Positions 13,349 to 22,340 of a DNA stretch of 64,000 nucleotides are shown one piece after another. The notes beneath the pieces are model-generated. The model did not search any database. It was not told where the DNA came from and saw only the letters and a list, made by a program, of their open reading frames with translations. The stretch is from Paragorgia papillata (taxonomy: Eukaryota > Cnidaria > Anthozoa > Scleralcyonacea > Coralliidae), in assembly GCA_035771165.1 (NCBI GenBank), contig JAWNZC010000296.1, forward strand, positions 706,001-770,000. Reading direction: 5' to 3'. Position 1 is the stretch's first letter. Each line of letters begins with the position of its first letter. The position numbers were made by a program, and so were the translations under genes.

Positions 13349-16300
13349 GCCCATGAGCACTTCACGCTATCTGAATGTATTTCACCGATGCTGTCCCACA
13401 TGCGGTTGTCACCGACGATCGCATGTGTATAAGTAATTGGTGAAATTCATTCAGATTGTTCCAAGCTACACTGATGAGATGTTGTACAGCGAAACACCGT
13501 GTCTGTAGATTGAACTATATATAAACGGCAAACCGCAAACTTTTGTTTGCGATAAACGTGTATCTAAACGTCTGTTTTATTTTCAGATCCAGCAATTTCT
13601 AAGCCTCCTAAAGTTGAAGGAATCAACGAAGACAGCGTGAACGTTACTTTTGTTCCCGGAGACGGCAAAGGAGGATTCTACGAAAGATTTTGCGTGGTGT
13701 ACAAAGAGAAAGGTATTATAGCTAAAATGAAAGTCATAAGACGCCTTGACTTGTTCGATTAGGAATGACGTTTGACTTCACTTCATCATACTGTCATTCC
13801 ATACGAAGATACTGCGACCTCAGTTCACTTTCATTTACTTAACTTCAATCCACCTCACATCTCTTGACTTCACTCCGCCGCTCTGCACTTCACTTCACTT
13901 CACTTCTCTTTACTTTACTTTTTAGTTCACTTCACCTCACCCTCACTTCACTTCAGCTCACTTCACTTCACTTCACTTCGCTTCACCTCACCTCACTTCA
14001 TTTCACATCACTTCACCTCACTTCACCTCACTTCACTTCACCTCACTTCACTTCACTTCACTTCACCTCACTTCACTTCACTTCACCTCACTTCGCCTCA
14101 CTTCACCTCACCTCACTTCACTTCACTTCACTTCACATTACCTCACCGGCTCACCACACTTCACTTCATCTCAAATGAGCTAAAAAACGAGATGACCGAG
14201 TTGTTGTAACTAACTTTGTTTTTATACCGTGGTAAAGAACATCTTTTCAAACAAATCCGTATTTACAGTGGCAATTGAGGTTAAAGTCGCCTTAATTTAT
14301 AGAAATCCTTTACCACCGTACCTAGAGTGCTCACGGTTGATTTTCCTTTGTGCTTTCTGCTACTGCATACTTCTGTCACTTAGGGCGTGTTTATATGATC
14401 CCGGTATACCGGGATCTCGGCTTGTAGATAATTTACATTTATTCCAAGTTACGTTTATATGGAGACCGAGACGTCCCGCCTGACCAGGATCTCAGTTGAA
14501 GCAACCGGGATCCCGGTCAGTCGGGACAAACATTTGTCCATATAAACGCAATACCCAGGTACACCGGGATGAAGTTTACTGAACTGCAATGCTTGTAACT
14601 TTGAATATTACGGTCAGAATTTCGTCCAAACGGTCAGGTCTAGAGACAAAACACTGAATAAAAGTGAAATAACTACTAATATAATAGAATTAGGGTGAGT
14701 TTTTGCTTTTTTGCTCCATTTCCTTAAATTCCCGCGCTTTTTGACCCGAGATGAAATTCATCTTGTTCAACGGGATAAATTTATCCCGGTACACCGGGAT
14801 CATATGAACAGGTCCTTAGTCTACACTTCAATTATCTCTTGGTTTAGGACAAGAAGATAAGCATTTGAAACGAACAAATGAAACATGGCTCGATGGAGAC
14901 GACAGAAAATTGTTTGTCGTAATAAGCGGTTTAGAGAACGATAAGAAATACTTGTTTGCTACGATAGTGATGAATGGAAACAGGAAAAGTAGGAGGAGTG
15001 AGTTTACTGAAGGACAACCAGTTCTAATGAGTGGTAGGTTATTCCATTTTTGATGATTATATCGTACATGATGTATAATATATTAATATCATTACATATC
15101 ATCACATACATATCATGTCATATGTCACACTAGGTCATATCATATCACATACCTGTACCATACCATATATCATATCATATATCATATATGTTATGTAATA
15201 CCATGATCGCCTCGGATTCTTTTGTTCTCCGAGGGACTGTCAACCTCGTATTTCCCTCATTGCTCATGCAAGAGGGAAATTTATCCTTTGTCTTCTAATT
15301 TTCCCGTGCATGTTGATGAGGGAAAATTAGAAGACAAAGAAATCCTTTGTCTTCTTCTAATTTTCCCGTGCATGTTGATTAGGGAAAATTAGAAGACAAA
15401 GAAATCTTTTGTCTTCTTCTAAATTTCCCGCTTGCATATATTTTCCCTCAACAACATATGCACGGGAAAATTAGATGCAACTTCTCTGATCAACCATGTA
15501 AATTTCCTGTTGGTAAGATTCTCAAAGTTTTCCTCGGCGATCATAATATTACAAACTAATAACATGACTTTTCGGGAAATTAGCGATTAAATTTCCCCTT
15601 TGCCTCGGGAAGATTTGTAAAAGTCCGAGGGCCCACTTTCACAAACCTTCCCTCGGCGGTGGGGAAATTTAGGGGCCGATTACATGGACCGGGCTAGCCC
15701 GGTTAACCGGGCTAGCCCGCTTTATATATAAAACACATGTTGTTTTAACATTTCGATTACATGGCAAGCGGGCTAGCCCGGTTTGCCGGGATCCCGGTTG
15801 TCGCAACCGGGCTAGCCCGGTTAACCGGGATGAAAATGTCCATGTAATCGTTTTCAGCCCGGCAAACCGGGCTGAAAAACTGTTGAACTCGCTTCGATAC
15901 GCGTTCGCTTGCTTGACTGTGTGAATAAATAGTGCTGAAAGGAACTGAAATAGAACATCAACGTTGTTTGTGTGTTTTGTGATCAAAGCGAAGATTTAAT
16001 AAATTAATTAGTCTTCGTGAAGACGCTTTCCTGGGTTAGCTAAGACTTTAACAATCTTTTTAGTAACGATGGGCTTACAAAATAAATAATAGACTAATTA
16101 GTGTAAAACTGAAGTAAAACTAACGTAGCTTTGCCCTTATTTACTTGATAATTGCGAATTTCGGCCTGAAATCATCCCGGCTTACCGGGCTAGCCCGCTC
16201 CATGTAATCGTTTTGTAAACTCATCCCGGTTAACCGGGCTAGCCCGGTTAACCGGGCCAGCCCGGTCCATGTAATCGCCCCCTTAATCGCTAATTTCCCT

Positions 16301-19300
16301 CAAGTCATGTTATTACTTATAAATATAATGGGACAACTTGTGCTGACACCTGGTCGTTGGTAGCACAGCAACAGTTCCTAATTACCACCAATTCATGAAC
16401 ATATTACGTTATGCGTCTAGACTGGTCTCATTTTGTAAATATATATATGTAGTAATAATACACATACTCACAATTTTGTATTTCTTCATAGCCACACCAG
16501 TCGACAGTCCCACAGCACCCACACCAATCTATCGTCGATATTGGTTCTACATCATAATCGGTCTAATATTACTGCTGCTCCTTCTTCTTCTGTTATTGCT
16601 CCTTATTCGAAGAAAACCTAAACGAAAATACAAAGGTACGCCATTGAGGAAAGCAGATTCCGTGTTTGTAACTCACGTTTCCGCGTTCGTAATCATGTTT
16701 CCGTGTTTGTAATCATATTTCCGCGTGTTTGTTTGTGTCTGTATTCATGTTTTCGTGTTTGTACCATGTTTGTAACCATGTTTCCGTGCCGGTTTGTAAT
16801 CATATTTCCGTGTTTGTAACTATGTTTCCGTGTCTGTAACCATGTTTCTGTGTCTGTAATCATGTTTCCGTGTTTATAATAATATTTCCGCGTGTTTGTA
16901 ACCGTGTTTGTGACCATGTTTCCGTGTTTGTAACCATGTCTCCGTGTTTGTGACCATGTTTCCGTGTTTGTGACCATGTTTCCGTGTTTGTGACCATGTT
17001 TCCGTGTTTGTAACCATGTTTCCGTGTTCCTAACTAGTATGTTTCCATGTTTTAAATTACGTTTCTTGCTTTTCTTCAACAGTGAGTGAACGTGAAAAGA
17101 AACACGCAACAAAAGAGGGTTCGGTTGAACTAGCAGATGAACTTCCACTAAATGCAGTTGAACCGTAAGTTCCAGTGTTGTCTGATAGAGTAATAGACGT
17201 TTGGTAGGCATTCGCCAAATTTGAATACCCAGCAAATGGGTGCTAATCAGTGAACTCTATATAAGGACTGGAACGATACCTACAAACCAAATTTTGAAGC
17301 CGTCATGGAGGCTGACATGCAGGGCGGCCCCAGTCCTCTTTATATGCAAGAAAATCTTTATTTTTTAAGTTATATTTTGTTATGAACCAATTACAAAGAA
17401 ATGCAAACATGCTACAGTAATAGATACTTCTTCTAAGGGCTTTTAGCAGCAAAAATGTAGCTTGAATATTTGACAAAAAAACACATTTTGAGTCTGAAAC
17501 CGCGCAGATCTCTTGATTTTTTTGTAGGGCAGCTCCAAGTGTTGAGTCAGTTGAGGTATCAAAAGTCAAGAAAAAAGTCTATGAACTATCTTGAATCAAA
17601 TAAAGATAGCATTAATCAGGGCTAAGGCCTACTGAAATCTAGTGGCTATAATCTGTCGAGCATATGGATGCTGACATGATCAATAAAAACCATAAATATT
17701 AAATTTTCTGAACAGTCAAAAAATCGAACAAAACACAGAAATACGAACCGACAGTGTTTTAAAGGCATCAAAGATCAAAATATATGTGGTCTTACAATGA
17801 TTCAAAAGGACTATTCATAAGAGCAAAGGCACAGCTTGACAGAGTTGCAAGAATTCATAAAATAAAGACGAATAAATATAAATATAACCTGAATTTTCGT
17901 CAGGAGTTTCCATCAATCCAAGCAAAATTTTGCTTTCGTTTGACAATATATTTCCTGCTTCAATCTATTTTTGCCAGCAAACATACCTCAGACAGAAAGG
18001 ACAATGATTCTAATACATACTGACTTCGTTATATCAATTCAAATGAAGTTCAACTACAAAAAAATAAAAAATTCTCGCTGGGCCATTGTTCTGTTTTCTA
18101 CCGCTCCTTGGACGTTGGTCAGACGTTCATGTGTTGCCCCCAGCAGCCGGAAGTTTGGCTTCATCCAATCATAGGGCCGATCTTATGGAGGTATCGTTCC
18201 AGTGTTCACTGGTGCTAATAGATCATTAGCCTGGTACCCTGGCCCAATTTCAAAAGAAATATGGGCCAGGTAACCACTAAAGACTTCTGCTTTCCTATTG
18301 GTTAAATTTTCGCGCGTTTTTATTGGCTATGAGTAAAACTGCAATCGTCATAAGTGAATTTAGCCCTGATGACGCGAGAATGAGATTAGTGGTTACCTGG
18401 CCCATATTCTTTGATTGGGCCAGGGTACCAGGCTAATAGATCATTTGCACGATGACACGAGATGGCGTTGGGTGACTACAACTACCAGAATGCTTTGCCA
18501 GTATTCTAGGGTTTCGACTAAAACGGATGACTCAAAGGGACCCGTCCTGTCCTTTCGCGGCTTTTCCAAAATATGTCGTCAAATATGTTTTCCCAAAAAG
18601 CTAGGAGGTAAACCAGATTTCTGATTAGGGTTAGGGTTTATGTTGTGGTTAGGGTATCGAAAAGATTACTAAAATCTTGAGACTCACTGAAACTTCACGA
18701 CAAATTTGGAAAAAACAAATTTAACGACATTTTTGGAAAAGCCGCGAAAGGACTGGACGGCTCCTTTTGAGTCATCCCTTTTAGGCGAAGCTCTAGAATA
18801 CTGGCAAAGCATTCTGGTAGCTGTAGTCACCCAACGCCATCTCACGTCATCGTGCAAATGGCTTATTGAACTTTCGCACCTCAACCAGGGCTGCAAATTA
18901 CTGTCGGACATCGGACAATGTCCGACCAAATTTGGCAAATGTCAGAAAAAAATCGAATTGTCCTCGGACATAGTGTCCGTGCAAATAAAATATATTGTCT
19001 GATCAAGAAATTCGGCTTTATGCTGTTGAAAGAGAAACTTCTGTTTTTGAGAGAAAAATACCGATTTCCTTTCGTAATTCTATCGACTAGATTGAGCATG
19101 TTTGAATTTTAAATCTTCCGTAACTGAATCGGTCTTCTGAGAGAAACTGATAGTATTTAATTACTCTGGTACCAAGGAGTTAATTAAAACAATGTATAAG
19201 TATAGCACACGCGCGCGACGCTAAACAGACGAGTCAGACGACTGCCACGGAGACCGGCTTTATATCATCAACTCAGAACTGTATTCTGTTTATGTCCAAC

Positions 19301-20862
19301 AAAATGTAGTGATAATGGTTTTATGTCCGAACAAATTTTAGTAATGTCTGACCAAAATTGGAAATGGATCAGACACGTGTCCTGTCAAGAAAAAATATTT
19401 ATTTGCAGCCCTGTCAAGCACAGGTTACCAGGACAAAAGTAAAAATAGGCACGCTTGGGCGTACATGTATCTACTGCGTCAGACGCTACTGCTCGCGACT
19501 GACTCGGTATGTGATCGGAAAAACCTTTTGAAATTTGACTGGTCCTAAAGAATATTCTATTGTTACTTAACTAACGTCGGAAAACATTGCATGCCGACAT
19601 AGTATCTACTCGCATGCGCAATAGACACAAAAACTAAAAAAAATGCCATTCAAACAAAAAGGGTGAAGATTAGGTCAGGGTTTGGATTTAGTGTTACATT
19701 ATATGGTTGATAACATAATTAACCAGACCCTTCAGGCCTCAAACGGAGGAACGGACGAGCGAGCCAACGAACGAACGAACGAACTAAAAACATAAATAGC
19801 AGAATATAGAGCTGTCGGAGAGTCCACTGCGCTGCGCGGCTAACTGGGCATCACATCATACATTTCGAAGTGGTTCAAGGGTACTTTGAAAAAGGGCTCC
19901 GCTCGTAACGTCAGTATTTCGTTCCTAAGATTCTTGATGATTTAATACCACCTTATTATATGGCTGGCTTGTTTTCGGGTCATTACGCCAAATGGCGCAC
20001 GCTGATTGGTTGCTGAGAGGTCCGGGAAAAGCCGTAATGCCCTCTCGGCACTGTGAGAGGGCATTACATCCTTTTTAATGACCTGCAAGTTTTGGCGGGA
20101 AAATTACTGAGTTGATTTGAATGAAAATAAAAGCGAATTAGATATATTCGTTGGAAAATTTTGAACAATAATACGTCCTGAAACATCAGTGTTTCTTTTT
20201 ATAAAAACTTCTTATTTAAAAGCGCGAAAAATAAAAGCCTAACAGGTGTAAACATGAAGCGAAACGAACAAGCTCAAAAGTAAGAACTAAGGTGAACAGC
20301 GACACCTGATCAAGACAAACGTAGAACTAAAAACAGATAAGAAAACAAACCAAAAGCCATATAATAAAAGGCTTATTAACCTCGTTTTCTCGGTCTGTAC
20401 GGGAAAGTAGTTGCCCTCGGTTTCTCTCGCACAAACCTCGCTCGGTCTGTACGAAAACCTCAGGCAAATACTTTCCCGTACAGACCTCGAACTCGGTTAA
20501 TAAGCCTTTATTCTCACTTCGCTCTATCCAAAACACTGCCTACGCGGCACTCTACCTTTTCGACTCTTGGATGTTATATAACAAGTTTTATACTCTGTAC
20601 ACATTCTAGGGATGAAGAAGAACCTCTGTGCAAAGGTCAAAAGTATGACCCGATAGAACCCAAGAAAAAAGTGCCAGATGTGACCTTGACTACATCGCCG
20701 CTGGGTAGCGAACCCGCGTTAATGAGCAACCCCGAGACGGACAGCTTGGATGATTACGAAGGAGAGGACGATGATTTTTCTGAACACGGTTCGTTCATTG
20801 GGCAGTACGGTACAGGAGAAAAGCCCAGTGCGTCCCAGTCATCGCTACCAGCTTTTGTATGA
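1493..20862 (+). CDS. L1-family cell adhesion molecule (neuroglian/neurofascin/L1CAM-like), 3' part, 13 exons
   Basis: Exons: 1493-1771, 2111-2310, 4073-4163, 6171-6485, 7284-7354, 7441-7666, 10222-10328, 11813-12317, 13587-13712, 14848-15033, 16492-16635, 17083-17164, 20610-20862 (stop TGA). All junctions are AG/GT and phases agree throughout, giving 861 residues; the first exon enters in phase 1, so the 5' end is outside the window. Seen: two Ig domains (exon 1 with Cys...Trp...DAGNYTCVATN; exons 2-3 with LVCEAHS...YECIAYI), then five FN3 domains (exon 4; 5-6; 7-8; second half of 8; 9-10), a membrane helix in exon 11, and a cytoplasmic tail with SFIGQY. L1-family proteins usually have 6 Ig and 4-5 FN3, so about four Ig domains should lie upstream. 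Expected role: plasma-membrane homophilic or heterophilic adhesion linked to spectrin through ankyrin. Introns are swollen by a different simple repeat almost every time. Exact L1, NrCAM or neuroglian orthology cannot be fixed. Confidence 0.9.
1819..2055. repeat. (AATG)n tetranucleotide array in intron
   Basis: Near-perfect AATG repeats from about 1829 to 1920, degenerate to about 2055. Confidence 0.9.
2390..2640. repeat. (GGAA)n followed by (AAT)n
   Basis: GGAA array to about 2570, then AAT trinucleotides 2578-2640. The AAT run is directly followed by AAAACTTTATTTCAGTG, which read on the minus strand looks like a LINE 3' end (AATAAAGTTTT then (ATT)n). Confidence 0.75.
2773..3565 (-). mobile_element. 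LINE 3' fragment (CR1/L2-like reverse transcriptase C-terminus and tail)
   Basis: Minus-strand reading gives typical LINE C-terminal motifs: LGAWFDNNLSM, SRIDYCNSLLFGV, LNKLQRVQNAAVRLV, then in a second frame AKVWNSLPVSIRN. It ends with a GCGCTATATAAGTATT-like 3' end and an (ATT)n tail at 2773-2790. It is 5'-truncated at the GGAA array beginning 3566 and is frameshifted. Inactive remnant inside an intron. Confidence 0.8.
3566..3990. repeat. (GGAA)n polypurine array
   Basis: About 420 bp of nearly pure GGAA on the + strand with a few GGAGGG interruptions. Long open frames here in several frames are repeat artefacts. Confidence 0.95.
4221..4305. repeat. Short perfect-loop hairpin
   Basis: An 85-bp imperfect palindrome: CCCAACCACGCAT ... 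GCCCCGGGCTAATAT mirrored by ATATTAGCCTGGGGC ... ATGCGTGGTTGGG. Probably a tiny palindromic MITE. Confidence 0.7.
4826..5044. mobile_element. MITE with about 58-bp TIRs and 9-bp target duplication (Mutator-like)
   Basis: Termini CAATCTCGTTCCCAGAGCCC and its reverse complement. Flanked by the exact 9-bp direct repeat CATCTTGTT at 4817-4825 and 5045-5053. 219 bp, non-coding. The 9-bp duplication suggests a Mutator-type source. Confidence 0.8.
5319..5850. mobile_element. TTAA-flanked MITE, family T, copy 1
   Basis: 532 bp bounded by TTAA at 5315-5318 and 5851-5854. Termini AGGGTATTGGCAATAAAAAT and its complement; inverted arms of about 150 bp. A near-identical copy lies at 45220-45738. The TTAA target suggests a piggyBac-type source. 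The left flank 5054-5314 holds related degenerate sequence (CTGACGTCACAAGCTGGGTA and an inverted partner). Confidence 0.85.
6490..7215. repeat. (GGAA)n polypurine intron
   Basis: Nearly the whole intron between exons 4 and 5 is GGAA or variants, with a G9-10 run near 7080. The purine strand is the coding strand. Confidence 0.95.
7735..8012 (+). mobile_element. LINE C-terminal fragment
   Basis: Plus-strand frames read FKFHNDLLPPVFNSFF then, after a frameshift, YSLPQVRTNYGTFNVRFQGA and WNSL, a conserved C-terminal block of non-LTR reverse transcriptases. The fragment is interrupted at its 3' side by the MITE at 8013-8803; possible 3' UTR continues to about 8990. Confidence 0.7.
8013..8803. mobile_element. 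MITE with GGGGCTGTTTACATGGGAGG termini
   Basis: 791 bp. Left end GGGGCTGTTTACATGGGAGG and right end its reverse complement (CCTCCCATGTAAACAGCCCC). It contains internal repeats of GGGACGGGA-type sequence in both orientations. Flanked by TTA on the left and TAA on the right, so the target duplication is likely TWA but is not exact. Inserted in LINE sequence. Confidence 0.75.
9003..9290 (-). mobile_element. 5S-rRNA-derived SINE, copy 1
   Basis: On the minus strand: GTTAAGCCCAGTTAGACGGG, then GTTAGTACTTGGAAGGGTGA and CCGTCTGGGAAT, the 3' half of 5S rRNA including the internal promoter C-box. It is followed by a conserved body (TTTAGTTGGTCTCTCCTGTG, GGTTTTCCTCCCTCCG) and an AT-rich 3' end near 9003. 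Related to copies at 32885-33150, 51190-51487 and 51515-51860. Confidence 0.75.
9419..9874. mobile_element. hAT-like MITE with CAGGGCTG termini, copy 1
   Basis: Starts CAGGGCTGCAAATTACTGTC, ends TTTACAGCCCTG. Flanked by TATGTA at 9413-9418 and 9875-9880. Contains GGACAATGTCCGACCAAATT, a short internal palindrome. A second copy (18886-19413) is about 95% similar by eye and 72 bp longer. Confidence 0.75.
10350..11780. repeat. (CACCT/CACTT)n array with a 27-bp higher-order unit
   Basis: 1.4 kb of pentamer repeat within the intron between exons 7 and 8. From about 10860 to 11600 a 27-bp unit (CACCTCACTCTTCACCGCAC plus CTTATCC) is repeated many times. Confidence 0.95.
12498..12690. mobile_element. 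Palindromic MITE
   Basis: Two arms of about 90 bp (AGAAATAGAAAATGG ... TTCGAAAGTACTTATGTAAA and its complement) separated by about 15 bp. Just right of a degenerate (AT)n at 12358-12386. The flanking CCGTGTTTATATCAGGCTAT belongs to the same repeat. Confidence 0.6.
12702..12849. mobile_element. TA-flanked MITE (Tc1/mariner-type)
   Basis: CAGTAAAAACCCTCTAACAA at the left and GTTAGCGGGTTTTTACTG at the right, flanked by TA on both sides. 148 bp. Contains repeated AAGAACCTAC. A decayed relative lies at 55243-55380. Confidence 0.75.
12864..13310. repeat. Dispersed repeat family X, copy 1
   Basis: Starts TTATATGGCTGGGTTTGATC, continues with ACGCACGCTGATTGGTTCCT and ends near CTCGGTCTATACGGGAAAGT. 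Longer copies lie at 19964-20515 and 38388-38933; a 5' piece is at 27758-27850. Non-coding, class unknown. Followed by an (AT)n run at 13316-13346 and a piece related to 40080-40140. Confidence 0.65.
13790..14170. repeat. (CTTCA)n pentamer array
   Basis: Intron between exons 9 and 10; CTTCA and CCTCA units, open in one frame by chance. Confidence 0.9.
14383..14815. mobile_element. MITE with TTA target duplication (PIF/Harbinger-like)
   Basis: Left end GGGCGTGTTTATATGATCCC, right end matching GGACCTGTTCATATGATCCC in reverse. Flanked by TTA at 14380-14382 and 14816-14818. 433 bp, with inner palindromes of CCGGTATACCGG type. Confidence 0.8.
15195..16318. mobile_element. Long inverted-repeat element H, copy 1, with nested MITE
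   Basis: Runs from TACCATGATCGCCTCGGATT to AAGTCATGTTATTA. It contains repeated, inverted AATTTTCCCGTGCATGTTGA units and GGGAAATTAGCGATTAAATT arms. The same sequence occurs twice, head to head, at 31587-32867. Interrupted by the MITE at 15672-16282. The AT-rich sequence at about 15050-15190 just left of it is simple repeat. Confidence 0.75.
15672..16282. mobile_element. MITE with TTA target duplication, empty site known (PIF/Harbinger-like)
   Basis: 611 bp, termini GGGGCCGATTACATGGACCG and inverse. TTA at 15669-15671 and 16283-16285. The uninterrupted target (GGGGAAATTTAATCGCTAAT) is present at 32815-32835, proving insertion and the 3-bp duplication. The interior is built of CCGGGCTAGCCCGG palindromes. 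Confidence 0.9.
16492..16635 (+). other. Transmembrane exon of the L1-like receptor
   Basis: A 144-bp phase 1-1 exon. A short Pro/Thr-rich stalk is followed by RRYWFYIIIGLILL and a run of leucines, then the stop-transfer sequence IRRKPKRKYK. The basic KRKYK continues into VSEREK in the next exon. This matches the position of the juxtamembrane FERM-binding segment (GGKYxVKxKE) of L1 proteins. The extracellular N-terminus is inferred from the FN3 order. Confidence 0.85.
16640..17050. repeat. 20-bp minisatellite (GTTTCCGTGTTTGTAACCAT)n
   Basis: About 20 imperfect units in the intron after the transmembrane exon. Confidence 0.9.
17248..18211. mobile_element. hAT-like non-autonomous element, 8-bp target duplication
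   Basis: Ends CAGTGAAC...GTTCACTG, flanked by GTGCTAAT at 17240-17247 and 18212-18219. Subterminal inverted GGAACGATACCT. 964 bp, no coding potential recognised. Confidence 0.75.
18228..18434. mobile_element. MITE with 11-bp target duplication
   Basis: 207 bp with perfect ends AGCCTGGTACCCTGGCCCAA and reverse complement. Flanked by AATAGATCATT at 18217-18227 and 18435-18445. The left duplication overlaps the right duplication of the preceding hAT-like element. Mutator-like by duplication length. Confidence 0.8.
18446..18862. mobile_element. Inverted-repeat element with about 155-bp arms
   Basis: Left arm TTGCACGATGACACGAGATG ... GCGGCTTTTCCAAAA and right arm its complement (18711-18862), about 105 bp apart. 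A partial copy of an arm lies at about 50808-50860. Confidence 0.7.
18886..19413. mobile_element. hAT-like MITE with CAGGGCTG termini, copy 2
   Basis: Same family as 9419-9874; starts CAGGGCTGCAAATTACTGTC, ends TTTGCAGCCCTG. Flanks TCAAC and TCAAG suggest a decayed 5-bp duplication. The 19414-19960 stretch to its right holds no recognisable feature apart from a short (CGAA)n. Confidence 0.75.
19964..20515. repeat. Dispersed repeat family X, copy 2
   Basis: Starts TTATATGGCTGGCTTGTTTT and ends CCTCGAACTCGGTTAATAAG, near full length (about 550 bp). Contains an inverted TACGGGAAAGTA pair at its right end. Confidence 0.65.
20610..20862 (+). other. Last exon of the L1-like receptor: ankyrin-binding FIGQY tail
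   Basis: Encodes an acidic tail with DSLDDYEGEDDDFSEHGS directly followed by FIGQY (codons 20794-20808), then a Ser-rich end terminating in PAFV. In L1CAM, neurofascin, NrCAM and neuroglian the FIGQY tyrosine binds ankyrin and its phosphorylation releases ankyrin; that is family knowledge. The acidic patch plus SFIGQY is diagnostic and is the main reason for the L1 assignment. The C-terminal AFV could be a class II PDZ ligand (inference). Confidence 0.88.
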
Positions 20863-21089
20863 GTTAACAAGTCAGGAGAGGGGGGATGGTTTTTTATCCT
20901 CCATTCAGTGGTTGAAACTCGAAGTTGACATGAATAACATTAAGAGTGCGGGAACTAGAGAACTAATAATTCATTTATTTCGTAGCAGAGAATTCCGGTT
21001 GGGTGCCAGTATTCTTTCAGTAATCTCCTTAGTCCTTTTTTAAAAAAGTAGAGTCCTGTGTAGGCATTTAAAGAAGTCTTATCATATCA

Positions 21090-22340
21090 GGATCCTCCAT
21101 CTGCTAAGATCCTGTCAGATCCGGCAAGGTCCTGCCAAGAAGTTGTAAGATAAAGATCCTACCAAGATCCTGCCAAGATCTTGCTAGGTCCTGCAAGATC
21201 CTGTCAGATCCTGCAAGGTCCTGCCAAGAAGTTGTAAGATAAAGATCCTACCTGTCAAGATCCTGCTAAGAAGTTGTAAGATAAAGATCCTACCAAGATC
21301 CTGCCAAGATCTTGCTAGGTCCTGCAAGATCCTGGAAGATCCTGCAAGGTCCTGCCATGCTCCTGTCAACAGTGGCGTGGTGGCAAGTTTCAGCCTGAAA
21401 CTTGGTGGGGTGGCCAGATTAGCTTTGGCGCCCCCCCAAAAAAAGATATGAAAAAAAGACATTACTGTATTTGATAAATGATCACATTTTTCGTTTTAAA
21501 ATAACTGAGGTAGCAATATATAATATTACAACAAACAACGGGTTCTCTCAAAGACCACGGCAATGCAAGCGGCGAAGTAGCGCCAAACCTCTAGCGGGGT
21601 CTGGGGGCATGGTCCCCTGGAAAATTTTGAAATCTAGAGTCTCTGATGTGCCATTTCCTGCATTTTGGAGTGAGATTTTAGGAAATTCTGAACTCTGAAG
21701 ATTATAAAACTTCATAGAAAACACAAAAGATTACAGATCTTTATATCCCCCCATTGAAGACCAAGCTATACAAAGAATATATATATTTATTTTGTTAAGT
21801 TTTGGCGTCCTTGCTAGTTTCGGTGCCCCTTCTGCAACGCCAGCTGGGGGGGCCCTGCCACCATGCCACTGCCTGTCAAGATCCTGCTAGGTCCTGCCAC
21901 AGTCCTGCCAAGATCCCGGAAGATCCTGCAAGGTCTTGCCATGATCCTGTCAAGATCCCGCTAAGATCCTGATAGGTCCTGCCAAGATTCTGTCAATATC
22001 CTGCTAGGTCCTGCCAAGATTCTGTCAAGATCCTGCTAGGTCCTGCCTAGATCTCACCAACGGTTCTCACCACGGTGCTCCTGCAAGGTCCTGCTAGGTC
22101 CTGCCAATATCCTGCAAGGTCCTGCCACGATCCTGCTAGGTCCTGTTAAGATCCTGCTAGGTCCTGCAAAGATCCTGCAAGGTTCCTGCTAGGGCCTGCC
22201 AAAATCCTGCTAGGTCCTGTCAAGATCCCACCAGATCCTGTCAAGATCCTGCAAGGTCCTGCCATGATCCTGCAAGGTCCTGCAAAGATTTTGCTAGGTC
22301 CTGCCAAGATAAATTGTAAATTTTGTGCAGGAGTAAGAGG
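21090..22340. repeat. About 21-bp minisatellite (AAGATCCTGCTAGGTCCTGC), split by a MITE
   Basis: Tandem degenerate units at 21090-21369 and 21872-22340, originally one array, interrupted by the element at 21370-21871. Lies 0.2 kb after the L1-like gene. 22340-23046 holds no gene I can support. Confidence 0.9.
21370..21871. mobile_element. hAT-like MITE, 8-bp target duplication
   Basis: Starts CAGTGGCGTGGTGGCAAG, ends CTGCCACCATGCCACTG. Flanked by CCTGTCAA at 21362-21369 and 21872-21879. 502 bp. Confidence 0.85.
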
